Origin: Streptomyces antimycoticus
GTDB lineage: Bacteria > Actinomycetota > Actinomycetes > Streptomycetales > Streptomycetaceae
Length of the DNA: 64,000 bases
Assembly (NCBI RefSeq): GCF_005405925.1
Contig: NZ_BJHV01000001.1
Coordinates: 1,922,001 to 1,986,000 of the forward strand
Reading direction: 5' to 3'
Made by a program: the position numbers and the translations under genes. Position 1 is the stretch's first letter. Each line of letters starts with the position of its first letter. Of the stretch, positions 1 through 8,736 are shown in pieces. The notes under the pieces are model-generated. The model had not been told where the DNA came from and did no database searches. It saw only the letters and a list, made by a program, of their open reading frames with translations.

Positions 1-1
1 C

Positions 2-433
2 CTGGACGAGCCGAAGCCGGACGCCTTCCTGCTCGCCGGGCGCTACACGCTGCTGGACCACGACCGCGCCTTGCAGCGCCTGCTCCCCACGGCGGCCGAG
101 CAGGGCGTCGACCTCGTCGTCGGCGGCCCGTACAGCTCCGGCATCCTCGCGGGCGGCACCCACTTCGAGTACCAGGACGCGCCCGCGCACATCATCGAGA
201 AGGTCACGCGCATCAAGGAACTCGCCGAGCGGCATGGCGTCAGCGTCAAGGCGGCCGCCCTGCAGTTCTCCCTCGCCCATCCGGCGGCCGCCGCCGTGAT
301 CCCGGGTGCGACCCGGCCCAGCCGCATCGCCGAGGACGTCGCGGCCCTCGACGAGACCGTCCCCGCGGCGTTCTGGACCGAGCTGCGCGACGCCGGACTG
401 GTCTCCCCCCTGGCCCCCCTGCCCACCAACTGA
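2..433 (+). CDS. Aldo/keto reductase, C-terminal part (cut by window edge)
   Basis: The visible 143 residues are the end of an aldo/keto reductase of the D-threo-aldose 1-dehydrogenase (L-fucose dehydrogenase) type, a cytosolic NAD(P)-dependent TIM-barrel enzyme that oxidises or reduces sugars. Seen directly: the strand that reads VDLVVGGPYSSGIL, then a helix and the cofactor-binding end HPAAAAVIPGATRPSRIAED, which in this family contacts the adenine ribose phosphate. The start lies before base 1, so the catalytic Asp-Tyr-Lys-His tetrad cannot be checked. It is followed after 38 bases by an SRPBCC protein on the same strand, probably in one operon. The family is clear; the substrate is inference. 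Confidence 0.85.
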   Translation: MDEPKPDAFLLAGRYTLLDHDRALQRLLPTAAEQGVDLVVGGPYSSGILAGGTHFEYQDAPAHIIEKVTRIKELAERHGVSVKAAALQFSLAHPAAAAVIPGATRPSRIAEDVAALDETVPAAFWTELRDAGLVSPLAPLPTN

Positions 434-471
434 TCCACCCTCCCGTCCCCCGCCCCGACAGGAGCATTCCC

Positions 472-891
472 ATGGCCTCCACCACCGCCTCCCTCGACCT
501 GCCCGTACCGCCCGAGCAGGTGTGGCAGCTCATCGGCGGCTTCGACTCGCTGCCCGACTGGCTGCCGTACATCACCGAGAGCGTCGCCGCCGAGGGCGGC
601 CGCGTCCGCCATCTGCGCAACGAGGAGGGCGGTGTGATCGTCGAGCGGCTCGTGGCCTTCGACGACGCGGCGCGCTCGTACAGCTACGCCATCCTCGACG
701 CGCCGTTCCCGGTGACCGACTACCTGTCCACGCTGACCGTGCGCGAGGTCCCCGGCCGGTCCGGCGCCTCGCACGTCGAGTGGTCCGGGACGTTCACCCC
801 CACCGACGTCAGCGAGGACGAAGCGGTCGCGCTCTTCCACGGCATCTACGCCGACGGTCTCGCCGCCCTGCAGAACACCCTGGAGGGCTGA
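472..891 (+). CDS. SRPBCC family protein (polyketide cyclase/dehydrase-like)
   Basis: 139 residues, the normal length for a single START/Bet v1-like domain, which folds around a hydrophobic ligand cavity. The opening TASLDLPVPPEQVWQLIGGF followed by LPDWLPYI is the usual first strand and helix pair, and the C-terminal helix AVALFHGIYADGLAALQNTL closes the cavity. The start ATG has GACAGGAGC upstream. No catalytic residues are diagnostic in this family, so the ligand is unknown. It follows the aldo/keto reductase on the same strand and may act on the same small molecule; that link is inference from position only. Confidence 0.8.
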   Translation: MASTTASLDLPVPPEQVWQLIGGFDSLPDWLPYITESVAAEGGRVRHLRNEEGGVIVERLVAFDDAARSYSYAILDAPFPVTDYLSTLTVREVPGRSGASHVEWSGTFTPTDVSEDEAVALFHGIYADGLAALQNTLEG

Positions 892-982
892 CCGCCTGAC
901 GGGCCCGCCAGGTGGAAACGCCTGACAGGTCGCTGCGTGGAAACGCCTGACGGCCCGCCGAGCCGAACGCCTCGGAGACCGC

Positions 983-1011
983 CCGCCCGGGAGCACCACG
1001 CGCCCGGGCGG
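983..1011. terminator. Hairpin terminator between convergent units
   Basis: A 9-bp perfect inverted repeat, CCGCCCGGG (983-991) with CCCGGGCGG (1003-1011), loop 11 bases. It lies between the SRPBCC gene on the plus strand and the LacI remnant on the minus strand, so it could end both. Just before it, the 15-bp sequence GTGGAAACGCCTGAC occurs twice (912-926 and 937-951). Confidence 0.5.
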
Positions 1012-1043
1012 CGGCGTTCCCCGCCCAGGTTCAGGATGCGGTG

Positions 1044-1170
1044 TCAGGACGGGGGCGTATGGGCGGTGGACCGCCGGACCACCAGCTCGGCCGGGAACTC
1101 CCGGCGCCGGGCGGGCAGCGTGCGGTCCTCGATCCGCTCGATCAGCATGCGCACGGCGGGGCGTCCTGGA
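1044..1170 (-). pseudogene. LacI-family regulator, last ~42 residues only
   Basis: On the minus strand the last 42 codons before a stop read as the end of a LacI/GalR regulator: RMLIERIEDRTLPARRREF followed by PAELVVRRST, the conserved final helix and strand of the effector domain. Upstream of about base 1170 the frame stays open but no longer looks like a LacI protein; the helix-turn-helix and most of the sugar-binding domain are missing. The other strand from the same point encodes the end of a transporter, so two gene ends appear to have been joined by a deletion. Non-functional as it stands. Confidence 0.6.
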
Positions 1171-1322
1171 GCCTGATGCTCCTGGTCGCCGCGGGCGCCC
1201 TCATCGCCGCGGCGACGATGGTGGCCGCTCCCGAGACCTTCCGCGGAAGCCTGGACGCGGAGCCGGGCGGGGCCACTCAGGACGGCGCGCCGAGTCCGGA
1301 GGCGGTCACGACGTCGAACTGA
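1168..1322 (+). pseudogene. MFS transporter, last membrane helix and tail only
   Basis: About 50 codons ending at TGA 1320-1322 encode a hydrophobic helix, SLMLLVAAGALIAAATMVAA, then PETFRGSLD. This is how major facilitator transporters of the metabolite:H+ symporter group end. Nothing upstream of about 1168 in this frame resembles a transporter, and there is no start site. It is a C-terminal stub sharing a breakpoint with the opposite-strand LacI stub. Confidence 0.5.
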
Positions 1323-1340
1323 AATTCCATGCGGACAGGT

Positions 1341-1380
1341 GGGCGGGTTTCCGGCGGGCCAGTGAGCCGGAAACCCGCCC
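1341..1380. terminator. Strong bidirectional terminator
   Basis: A perfect 14-bp stem, GGGCGGGTTTCCGG (1341-1354) with CCGGAAACCCGCCC (1367-1380), 12-base loop, followed by ATTTCGTTTCT. It isolates the amine-oxidase operon from the remnants upstream. Confidence 0.75.
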
Positions 1381-1803
1381 ATTTCGTTTCTCCTACGGCA
1401 TGTCCTCGGCGGCCTGAAACTCCTACGGACATCTCGCCCGACCCACCGAAACGGGTTTCTGAGGGGCACACGAGCGGCCACAGGTGTTGATGCGACTTTC
1501 CCCTTGCCTTTATCGGGCAGGAGTTCGACATCCGTCCACGGCTTCGGCGTGGCCGATCCGGGCCCGTTGCGCATGTCAGTGTGATGGCCACTCAGTTCAC
1601 CGCGACACGGGCGTTCTCGTATTCCCCCACCCCCTCCGCCCCTGGTAGAGCTTGCGCCCCATCCGGTCCTTGGACTTTCCCCGCAGGGAAATCCGGCAAG
1701 TCGAAATTCCGTCAGCCGCACGGTCTCCGTTTTTGGACTTTACCAATGCATTACCAAGTCGGGGAATCGATAAATCGTTTCTTCATATCTACGATCGCAA
1801 GCT
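1381..1803 (+). promoter_or_regulatory. Leader and promoter region of the oxidase operon
   Basis: 423 bases with no convincing gene. The last 100 bases (about 1700-1803) are clearly AT-richer than the surroundings, as expected for a promoter. There is no purine-rich Shine-Dalgarno sequence in the 20 bases before the ATG at 1804. The hexamer TACGAT at 1790-1795 is placed as a -10 box would be for a transcript starting at or just before the ATG, so a leaderless message is possible. I could not assign a good -35 box. Confidence 0.35.
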
Positions 1804-3843
1804 ATGACCGACGCTCCCCGCGACTCCTCCGCCACCCGTGCCCGCTGGCAGACGTGTCTCAAGCTGGCCCGCGAACTCCTCCTCATCGGGCCGGACAACA
1901 GCGACCTCAAACTCGAATATCTCCATACCCTGATCGACACCGGACGCCTCGGCCCCACCCGCCACCCCCGCAAGAAAATCCTCATCATCGGCGCCGGTAT
2001 CACCGGCCTCGTGGCCGGCCGGCTGCTCAAGGACGCGGGCCACGACGTCACCATCCTCGAGGCCAATACCGGCCGCGTCGGCGGGCGCATCAAGACTTTC
2101 CGCACCACCAAGCACCATCAGCCGTTCGACGACCCCGCCCAGTACGCCGAGGCCGGCGCCATGCGGTTACCCGACTTCCATCCGCTCGTCCTCGCCCTCG
2201 TCGACAAACTCGGGCTCGGCCGCCGGCAGTTCTACAACGTGGATATCGACCCCACCACCGGCAGCGGCCCCGATGTCCCCGCCCTCCCGGTGACGTACAC
2301 CTCCTTCACCGGCCGCACCTGGAGCTACGGCGACGACAGCCCCGACTTCCGCGATCCCGACAAGCGCGGCAACACCTGGATCCGCGCCAACCGCGTCCAG
2401 GTGCGGCGCGCCGACTACGCCACCACCCCGGAACGGATCAACGAGGGCTTCCACCTCACCGACGACGAGGTCCGCGCCCCCGCCGTGCGGATGGTCGACG
2501 ACGCGCTGGAGAGCCTGCGGGACTACTACTCCGACGTGGTGGACGGGCAGCGCGTCAACAAGCCGTTCGACCAGTGGGTCGAGGGCTGGGCGCGGGTGAT
2601 CCACGACTTCGACGGCTATTCGATGGGCGGCTTCCTGCGCGACTACGCCGGGCTCAGCGATGAGGCCATCGAGGCCGTCGGAACGCTGGAGAACATGTCT
2701 TCGCGGCTGCACCTCTCCTTCTTCCACAGCTTCCTGAGCCACACCGACATCAGCCCCACCGTGCGCTACTGGGAGATACCCGGCGGCAGTTGGCGGCTGC
2801 CCGACGCCCTCCACCGGGGCCTGCGCGACGAGGTGCGGTTCGGCCACCGCATGATCCGCCTCGAGTACGACGACCCCAGCCGCGACTCCGTACCCGAGGG
2901 CACCGGCGCCGTGGGACCGGGCGGCTGGGGCGTGGCCGTGCAGACGGTCGCCGAGGACAATCCGGCGGGCCCGACCCAGCTGTGGACCGCGGACCTGGCG
3001 ATCGTCACCATCCCGTTCTCCACCCTGCGCTTCGTGGAGATCGTCCCCTCGATGTCGTACAAGAAGCGCCGCGCCATCATCGAGACCCACTACGACCAGG
3101 CCACCAAGGTGCTGCTGGAGTTCAGCCACCGGTGGTGGGAGTTCACCGAGGACGGCTGGCGCAACGAGCTGGAGAGCATCTCACCGGGCCTCTACGACTA
3201 CTACCAGCGAGGCGGCGAGAGTGGCGCCGCGCCCGCCCCCGCGCTCGCCGAGGCGGGCATCGCCGATCTGCTCGGCGCCGCGGTCAAGGACAGCGGTGTC
3301 ACCGACGAGGTGCGGCAGTTCAACAGCACCATGCCGCTGCGCGGCCCCGCCGTCCGGCCCGCCACCCACTGCTTCGGCGGGGGCTCGGCCACCGACAACC
3401 CCAACCGGTTCATGTACTACCCCTCGCACGGGGTCGAGGGCAGCACCGGTGGTGTGGTGCTCGCCTCGTACTCCTGGTCCGACGACGCGGCGCGCTGGGA
3501 CTCCATGCGGGAGGCGGAGCGCTATGTCTACGCCCTGCGGAACGTCCAGGCCCTGCACGGCCGCCGCATCGAGGTGTTCTTCACCGGCCGGGGCGCCACC
3601 CAGAGCTGGGCCCGCGATCCGTACGCCTTCGGCGAGGCCGCCACGTACACCGCCCACCAGATGACCAGCTTCCACCTGGACGCCTCCCGCCCCGAAGGCC
3701 CCGTGCACTTCGCCGGGGAGCACACCTCCCTCAAGCACGCCTGGATCGAGGGCGCCCTGGAGAGCGCCGTCCGCGCCGCCATCGCCGTCCACCAGGCCCC
3801 GCCCCTCACCACCCCTGGCCCCGACCAGGGGGGCCGCTCATGA
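1804..3843 (+). CDS. L-glutamate-oxidase-like FAD amine oxidase
   Basis: 679 residues. It should oxidise an L-amino acid to the 2-oxoacid with release of ammonia and H2O2, using FAD. The Rossmann motif GAGITG (residues 63-68) and [14 protein letters not shown] form the FAD fold; [20 protein letters not shown] is the C-terminal FAD-binding segment. From memory the protein matches the L-glutamate oxidase of Streptomyces sp. X-119-6 along its whole length. The residues I align with that enzyme's Arg305, His312 and Trp653 are present as R301, H308 and W647, which favours glutamate or a similar acid. No secretion signal is obvious. Its TGA overlaps the ATG of the next gene (ATGA), so the two are translationally coupled. 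No Shine-Dalgarno is visible. The family is secure; the substrate is inferred. Confidence 0.85.
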   Translation: MTDAPRDSSATRARWQTCLKLARELLLIGPDNSDLKLEYLHTLIDTGRLGPTRHPRKKILIIGAGITGLVAGRLLKDAGHDVTILEANTGRVGGRIKTFRTTKHHQPFDDPAQYAEAGAMRLPDFHPLVLALVDKLGLGRRQFYNVDIDPTTGSGPDVPALPVTYTSFTGRTWSYGDDSPDFRDPDKRGNTWIRANRVQVRRADYATTPERINEGFHLTDDEVRAPAVRMVDDALESLRDYYSDVVDGQRVNKPFDQWVEGWARVIHDFDGYSMGGFLRDYAGLSDEAIEAVGTLENMSSRLHLSFFHSFLSHTDISPTVRYWEIPGGSWRLPDALHRGLRDEVRFGHRMIRLEYDDPSRDSVPEGTGAVGPGGWGVAVQTVAEDNPAGPTQLWTADLAIVTIPFSTLRFVEIVPSMSYKKRRAIIETHYDQATKVLLEFSHRWWEFTEDGWRNELESISPGLYDYYQRGGESGAAPAPALAEAGIADLLGAAVKDSGVTDEVRQFNSTMPLRGPAVRPATHCFGGGSATDNPNRFMYYPSHGVEGSTGGVVLASYSWSDDAARWDSMREAERYVYALRNVQALHGRRIEVFFTGRGATQSWARDPYAFGEAATYTAHQMTSFHLDASRPEGPVHFAGEHTSLKHAWIEGALESAVRAAIAVHQAPPLTTPGPDQGGRS

Positions 3844-5684
3844 CCGAGATCACCCCCGAGTGCACCGTCGCCCGCCATCTGGCCCGCCGGCTGGCCGAGT
3901 TGGGCATCACCCACCTGTTCGGCGTGCCCGGCAACCACCTCGGTCCGTTCCTCACCGTCCTGCGGGCCGAGGGCGACATCGAGTGGGTCGGCACCCCCAC
4001 CGAGGGCGGCGCGGGTCAGGCCGCCGACGCCTACGCCCGCCTCCACGGCATCGGCGCGGCCGCCGTCACCTACAGCGTCGGCGCGTTCAATCTGCTGGGC
4101 GCCTGCGGCGGCGCCTATGTGGAACACGTCCCGCTCGTCGCCATCAACGCCTGCCCGCCCTACGAACAGTGGCAGAACTACCGCGCGCTGGGCCTGCTCA
4201 CCTCCCATATGAGCCCCCGCCGGGAGAGCAACCTGGACGTCTACCGGCAGGTCACCGTGGAGGCGCAGGTCATCTCCAACCCGGGCCTGGCCCCCGGCCA
4301 GATCGACGCCGCGCTCACCGCCTGCCTGTCCGAGCGCAGGCCGGTCTATCTGGAGGTCATGGAGGACCTGTGGGCCGAGCCCTGCGCGGTGGCCGAGGAG
4401 CCGCTGCTGCGCCGCGAGCGGCCGTTCAGCGCGCGCAACCGGACCATGCTGGCGAGCGCCGTGGACGCGATCCTCGCCCTGATCGAGGAACACCCCGGCC
4501 CGGACGGCAGGCCCCGCCCGATCGTATGGGCGGGCGAGGAGGTCGAGCGGTTCCGCCTCGACGGGCAGCTCACCGACCTGACGCAGGCCACCGGGGTGCC
4601 GTTCTGCACCACCGTCGGCGCCAAGGCCGTCGTCGACGAGCGGGGGCCGCAGTTCCACGGCGTGTACAACGGCAAGGCCAGCCACCCGGATGTGCACTGG
4701 ATCTTCAAGGACTGGGCCACCTGCCGGATCGGCCTCGGCGCCTGGTCCACATCGAAGAACCTCGACGGGGAGCAGTGTGTCGGCACGGACTGGGTGATGG
4801 CCGCCCAGGGCGGTGTCAGCGTCGGTACCCGGTACTTCCCCGACGTCCAGCTCACCCGGCTGATCCCCGCCCTCCAGGACGCGCTGGTGGCGCGCTACGG
4901 CTCCGGGGGCCTGACCGCCGACTACTACGCCGAGGCCCACGCCCACCAGGGCGCGCCCGACGACCGGCCCGCCGGCCTCCAGGACCACCGCGCCACGCTG
5001 CGCGCCGGCGGCTCGTCGTCCCGGTCCGGCGAACGGCTCACCTACGACGGCGTATTCGACCGGATCAACCACTTCCTGGGCCGGGAGACCCGGGAGGACT
5101 GGACGGTCGTCTCCGACGCCGCGTTCTCCCTCATCGGCTCGATGAACCTGACCCTGCCCGCGGGCGGGTTCCTGTCGCAGATCAGCTGGCTGTCCATCGG
5201 CTGGTCGGTCGGCGCGGCCACCGGTGCCGCGCTCGCCCCGGAGCGAGGCCACGCCCGTCCGATGGTGTTCGTCGGCGACGGCGCCTTCCAGGAGACCTGC
5301 CAGGAGATCTCCACCCACACCAGGCTCGGGCTGCGGTCGGTGGTGTTCGTCATGGACAACGGCCACTTCTACGGCATCGAGCAGATGCTGGTGCACCCGT
5401 CCTACTTCGCGGACCGGGACTCGCGCGACGCGGACACCACCAACGGCGCGGACTTCTACAACGTCCTCCACCCGTGGCACTACGACCGCCTCGCGGAGGT
5501 CTTCGCCGGCAAGAAGACCCCGGCGAACGGGGTCAGCATCGCGCACACCGCCGACCTGGACGAGCTGCTGGCCCGCCTCACCGACCCCACCGACCCGGTC
5601 AACGCCGGACCGCTGCTGGTCCGCGTCCGCCTGCAGCGGCACGACTACCCGCGGGCGATGGCATACAAGCTGAAAGAGGAGTAG
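3840..5684 (+). CDS. Thiamine-diphosphate 2-oxoacid decarboxylase-like enzyme
   Basis: 614 residues with the three-domain layout of pyruvate/indolepyruvate decarboxylases. The N-terminal domain has [11 protein letters not shown] and the acidic [16 protein letters not shown], whose Glu activates the cofactor. The central domain spans roughly residues 220-350. The C-terminal cofactor motif starts at GDG (479-481) and ends at Asn507 in VMDNGHFYG, the expected 28-residue spacing. Such enzymes decarboxylate 2-oxoacids to aldehydes or carboligate them. Coupled to an amino-acid oxidase, the natural reading is amino acid to 2-oxoacid to aldehyde, for glutamate 2-oxoglutarate to succinic semialdehyde; that is inference. 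The start is set by the ATGA overlap. A longer in-frame reading into the oxidase gene is not used. Confidence 0.82.
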   Translation: MTEITPECTVARHLARRLAELGITHLFGVPGNHLGPFLTVLRAEGDIEWVGTPTEGGAGQAADAYARLHGIGAAAVTYSVGAFNLLGACGGAYVEHVPLVAINACPPYEQWQNYRALGLLTSHMSPRRESNLDVYRQVTVEAQVISNPGLAPGQIDAALTACLSERRPVYLEVMEDLWAEPCAVAEEPLLRRERPFSARNRTMLASAVDAILALIEEHPGPDGRPRPIVWAGEEVERFRLDGQLTDLTQATGVPFCTTVGAKAVVDERGPQFHGVYNGKASHPDVHWIFKDWATCRIGLGAWSTSKNLDGEQCVGTDWVMAAQGGVSVGTRYFPDVQLTRLIPALQDALVARYGSGGLTADYYAEAHAHQGAPDDRPAGLQDHRATLRAGGSSSRSGERLTYDGVFDRINHFLGRETREDWTVVSDAAFSLIGSMNLTLPAGGFLSQISWLSIGWSVGAATGAALAPERGHARPMVFVGDGAFQETCQEISTHTRLGLRSVVFVMDNGHFYGIEQMLVHPSYFADRDSRDADTTNGADFYNVLHPWHYDRLAEVFAGKKTPANGVSIAHTADLDELLARLTDPTDPVNAGPLLVRVRLQRHDYPRAMAYKLKEE

Positions 5685-5688
5685 GGAC

Positions 5689-6195
5689 ATGTCGGAATTC
5701 ATCAACGTAATGATCGCGTTCGACGCGGTCTCGATCGCCAAGCGCTACCCCGACGCATCGAAGAACCCCGACACGCCGACGCAGGTCGACCACGCCCTGA
5801 TCTATATGACGACACGTCAGGACCGCATCATCGGCACCTCCGGGGCCGAGCTGAACTTCCGGGCCAACCCCCGGGACATCATCAGGTGGCGCGAGACGAC
5901 GCTGTCGCTCAACAGCGAGTACTGCGCCTTGCTCTACCGGTACCTGAGCGGCGACCAGCTCATCAGCAAGCCGCGGATCGTGATCGGCGACGGCACCTAC
6001 CCGATCCCGAAGGACGGGGCCACCGACCAGCCGGATTTCGAGACCCAGGACTATCAGGACCACTACTGGGAGGCGGACGTCAAGAAGACCGGCCAGGTCA
6101 CGTACCGCTTCTTCTTCCAGCTCCTGGACAGCGAGCAGAAGTTGGTGGGGTACTTCCAGTGGGACCCGTTCATCACCATCGGCAAACGCTCCTGA
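5689..6195 (+). CDS. AidA/PixA-family (inclusion body protein) homologue
   Basis: 168 residues. It resembles the AidA/PixA family, known from Xenorhabdus intracellular crystals and from a quorum-regulated Ralstonia/Burkholderia protein. Matching landmarks are INVMIAFDAVSIAKRYP, the DHALIYMTTRQDRI strand, ELNFRANPRDIIRWRETTLS and YCALLYRY. It is compact, rich in strand-forming residues, with no signal peptide and no recognisable catalytic motif. It starts four bases after the decarboxylase stop, and its Shine-Dalgarno GAGGAG overlaps the upstream stop codon, so it is made with the two enzymes. The molecular function of the family is not known. A role as a scaffold, storage or protective protein for the enzyme pair is a guess. 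Confidence 0.75.
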   Translation: MSEFINVMIAFDAVSIAKRYPDASKNPDTPTQVDHALIYMTTRQDRIIGTSGAELNFRANPRDIIRWRETTLSLNSEYCALLYRYLSGDQLISKPRIVIGDGTYPIPKDGATDQPDFETQDYQDHYWEADVKKTGQVTYRFFFQLLDSEQKLVGYFQWDPFITIGKRS

Positions 6196-6228
6196 CGGGC
6201 ATCGCCGCGACCGGGTAGCGGCACGTCA

Positions 6229-6260
6229 CGCAGGCGGTGCGGACACCCGCACCGCCTGCG
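6229..6260 (+). terminator. Terminator of the oxidase-decarboxylase-AidA operon
   Basis: A perfect 14-bp stem, CGCAGGCGGTGCGG (6229-6242) with CCGCACCGCCTGCG (6247-6260), and a four-base ACAC loop. It starts 34 bases after the stop codon of the AidA/PixA gene and marks the end of the three-gene unit. Confidence 0.8.
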
Positions 6261-6412
6261 AGGCATGGGCCGGTGGTGCCTTCGGGTGACGATCGGGGTC
6301 CCTGGGCCGTGTCCAGGGTGTCTTTCCGAGTCGGGTTGCGTTTGTCCTGGTAGGCCGTAGGGGACCCGGGGCCGGAAGATCCGTCCGATGTCCATGGCCA
6401 GGAGGTGCCCCC

Positions 6413-7297
6413 GTGAATCAGCAGGAGCAGCGTCATCCGGTGGAACAGCACCCGCAGCCGGAGTTCCCGCAGCAGGACCAGGCGCATCCCGGCGAGACGG
6501 AGGCGATGGAGCCGCGGCCCGATCATGGTGAGAACACCTACGAAGGCCATGGGCTGCTGAAGGACCGGCGCTCTGTGATCACTGGGGCCGATTCGGGAAT
6601 CGGCCGTGCGGTCGCTCTCGCCTTCGCCAGGGAAGGCGCCGACGTGTTCTTCAGCTATCTGCCCGAGGAGGAGAAGGACGCCCGGGAGACGGTGCGCCTC
6701 ATCGAGGCGGCCGGGCGCCGGGCAGTCCCGTTCCCCTGCGACATCCGCGAGGAAAGCGCATGTCAACGGCTGGTGGACAAGGCAGTCGAGGCGTTCGGCG
6801 GGATCGACATCCTCGTCAACAACGCCGCCTACCAGATGTCACAGCCCGAGGGGCTGGAAGAGATCACGACCGAGCAGTTCGACCGGGTGATGCACACCAA
6901 CCTCTATGCCATGTTCTGGTTGTGCAAGATGGCTCTGCCGCACATCCCGGAAGGCGGCAGCATCATCAACACCACCTCGGTACAGGCGTACAAACCCAGC
7001 CCGCATCTGCTCGACTACGCCACCACCAAGGGCGCGATCGTCACGTTCACCCAGGGGCTGGCCGGCAATCTCGCCGAGCGCGGCATCCGTGTCAACGCCG
7101 TGGCCCCCGGCCCCGTGTGGACGCCCCTGATCCCCGCCACGCTGCCGGACACCTCGACCTTCGGACTCCAGAGCCCCCTGAACCGCCCGGCGCAACCCGC
7201 CGAGATGGCCCCTGCCTATGTCTTCCTGGCATCACAGCAGGCCAGCTACATCACCGCCGAGATTGTCAACGCCACCGGGGGCACGCCGCTTCCCTAG
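6413..7297 (+). CDS. Stress-type SDR oxidoreductase with N-terminal extension
   Basis: 294 residues from a GTG start preceded by AGGAGGTG. The first 45 residues are a charged, Gln/Pro/His-rich extension typical of the YghA/general-stress-protein-39 branch of short-chain dehydrogenases. The Rossmann fold follows: TGADSGIG binds NAD(P), NNAAYQ is the structural NNAG-like motif, and the catalytic residues are Ser in TTSVQAYKPS and Tyr/Lys in YATTKG. The C-terminal part ends in ATGGTPLP. These enzymes are cytosolic and NAD(P)-dependent, with loosely defined substrates. It is monocistronic, after a strong terminator and converging on the PaaX gene. Confidence 0.85.
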   Translation: MNQQEQRHPVEQHPQPEFPQQDQAHPGETEAMEPRPDHGENTYEGHGLLKDRRSVITGADSGIGRAVALAFAREGADVFFSYLPEEEKDARETVRLIEAAGRRAVPFPCDIREESACQRLVDKAVEAFGGIDILVNNAAYQMSQPEGLEEITTEQFDRVMHTNLYAMFWLCKMALPHIPEGGSIINTTSVQAYKPSPHLLDYATTKGAIVTFTQGLAGNLAERGIRVNAVAPGPVWTPLIPATLPDTSTFGLQSPLNRPAQPAEMAPAYVFLASQQASYITAEIVNATGGTPLP

Positions 7298-7318
7298 CGC
7301 GACCGGCGCCACGCCGCC

Positions 7319-8173
7319 TCAGGGCCGTGCGTGGAAGACCTGTGCGGCGTGCGCCGCCGCCGGGGCGCTCAGCAGGGTGTGGAGCCGGTGGAACAGTTCG
7401 CCCGCGGCCACGCCGTTCCACTCCTCCGGAAGGAGTTCCAGGGGAAGTCCCGGGTCGCGGTAGGGCATGCGGCGCCACTGGGTCAGCATCGGCGCATAGG
7501 TACGGAACGCCTCCAGCGGTGGTGGCTCGCGCCGGGTCACCGCGTCCAGGACGGGGCGGTACCGGTCCAGGAAGTCCGCGTACAGGGCGGTGAGTTCGTC
7601 GAGGTCCCACCAGGAGCGGACCTTCTCCCGCAGATCCCCGAAGCCGAAGTGGTCACCGGTGAAAATGTCGACGTACGCGGCCAGTTCCCGGCGTTCCAGG
7701 GTGCGCCGGGTCTCGGCCGCCAGGTGTCCGGGGGCGATCCAGACGCCCGACGCGGCGGTGCCGAAGCCCAGCCGGGTCAGGGTCGTGCGCAGTGCGTGCC
7801 GTTTCTCGCGCTCGGACTCGGGCACGGAGAACACGACGAGGACCCAGCCGTCCTCGCGGGACGCCCTGGCCTGCCGGAAGATGCGTACGTCCCCCTCGGC
7901 GAGGGTCTGCAGGGTGGAGTCGGCGAGCGAATAGCCGGCGAGCCCCTCGTGGCGCTCGCCGCGCAGCACATCGCGGCGTTTCATCCGGGAGACCGAGGAC
8001 CGCACGGCCCGGCTCTCCACGCCGAGGTCCGCCATGAGGCTGATCACCGAGGCGACCGAGAGCCAGTTGTGCTCGCCCCGGGCGTAGAGGCCGAAGACCG
8101 TGAGGATGAGCGGGGCGTGGCGGGACTCCCGCTCGCCCGCTGCGGTGGTGGCCGTTGTCGTCTGCGCGGTCAT
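7319..8173 (-). CDS. PaaX-family transcriptional regulator
   Basis: 284 residues, the family size. PaaX proteins repress aromatic catabolism genes and are released by aryl-CoA esters. The N-terminal winged helix runs ILTVFGLYARGEHNWLSVAS to RAVRSSVSRMKRRDVL, and the middle domain holds GWVLVVFSVPESEREKRHAL. The C-terminal domain reads FGFGDLREKVRSWWDLDELT and YRPVLDAVTRREPPPLEAF. I chose the ATG at 8173; an upstream ATG at 8212 would add 13 residues with no better ribosome site. It sits beside an aryl-CoA pathway, so it probably senses the CoA ester made by the ligase at 10296. Confidence 0.85.
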   Translation of the reverse strand: MTAQTTTATTAAGERESRHAPLILTVFGLYARGEHNWLSVASVISLMADLGVESRAVRSSVSRMKRRDVLRGERHEGLAGYSLADSTLQTLAEGDVRIFRQARASREDGWVLVVFSVPESEREKRHALRTTLTRLGFGTAASGVWIAPGHLAAETRRTLERRELAAYVDIFTGDHFGFGDLREKVRSWWDLDELTALYADFLDRYRPVLDAVTRREPPPLEAFRTYAPMLTQWRRMPYRDPGLPLELLPEEWNGVAAGELFHRLHTLLSAPAAAHAAQVFHARP

Positions 8174-8310
8174 GTACCGGCACCCTAACGCCTGGCGCGG
8201 CGGAGTGATCACCCGCTCCCGGACGAGGCCCGGTGCGCCGCCGCACCGCGCGACCGGCCCGCCGGGGCCGTACGGGAGGGGTCCTCACCCCCTGCTGCGA
8301 AGGGTCCGCC

Positions 8311-8736
8311 TCACCCCCCGGGGTGCGGCGCCACGAGCCGTTCCTCCGGGATCACGGCCACACCGAGGATCTCGATCATGGCCTCGGGCTGCCACAGCGC
8401 CGTGCAGCCGATGCCCGCCATGGCCGGGTAGACCGGCCCGGCGAGCTCGCGCCAGACCTTGCCGATCTCCTTGCCGTGCGCCTGGTAGTCGGGGATGTCG
8501 GTGAGGTAGATGGTCACACTCACCAGGTCTTCGGGGCGTCCGCCGACCTCGCGCAGCGTGGTGAGCAGGTTGCCGAACGCCTGCCGGAACTGTTCGACGA
8601 TGCCACCCGGAACGATCTTCATATCGGCGTCGAGGGCGGTCTGTCCCCCCAGGTGGAGCGTGTTTCCGACGAGTGTTCCGTGTGAGTAGCCGCTGGGCGT
8701 CGGCAGGGTGGTCGGGTTCACGGGGACGGGGGTCAT
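8311..8736 (-). CDS. Rid (YjgF/YER057c/UK114) family protein
   Basis: 141 residues, one chorismate-mutase-like Rid domain. Typical features are GNTLHLGGQTALDAD near the start, QFRQAFGNLLTTLREVGG in the long helix and LVSVTIYLTDIPDY. The arginine that makes true RidA an imine/enamine deaminase is not present in GIGCTALWQPEAMIEI, so it belongs to one of the other Rid subfamilies. Rid proteins of this sort recur in 2-aminobenzoyl-CoA and other aromatic gene clusters. It is divergent from the cupin gene at 8871 and lies upstream of the paaX-like gene on the same strand. Confidence 0.8.
   Translation of the reverse strand: MTPVPVNPTTLPTPSGYSHGTLVGNTLHLGGQTALDADMKIVPGGIVEQFRQAFGNLLTTLREVGGRPEDLVSVTIYLTDIPDYQAHGKEIGKVWRELAGPVYPAMAGIGCTALWQPEAMIEILGVAVIPEERLVAPHPGG

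Noticed and set aside
2790..3839. In-frame upstream extension of the decarboxylase into the oxidase gene
   Set aside because: The extension is Arg/Pro-rich, overlaps the conserved oxidase C-terminus, and the ATGA junction gives a natural start at 3840.
3528..5741. Long open frame of more than 700 codons on the minus strand
   Set aside because: It is the antisense shadow of the decarboxylase gene in GC-rich DNA; composition is Val/Gly/Asp-rich and no domain is recognisable.
6300..6412. Possible stress-sigma promoter upstream of the SDR at 6413
   Set aside because: Candidate GTTT and GGGGA elements do not have convincing spacing or consensus.
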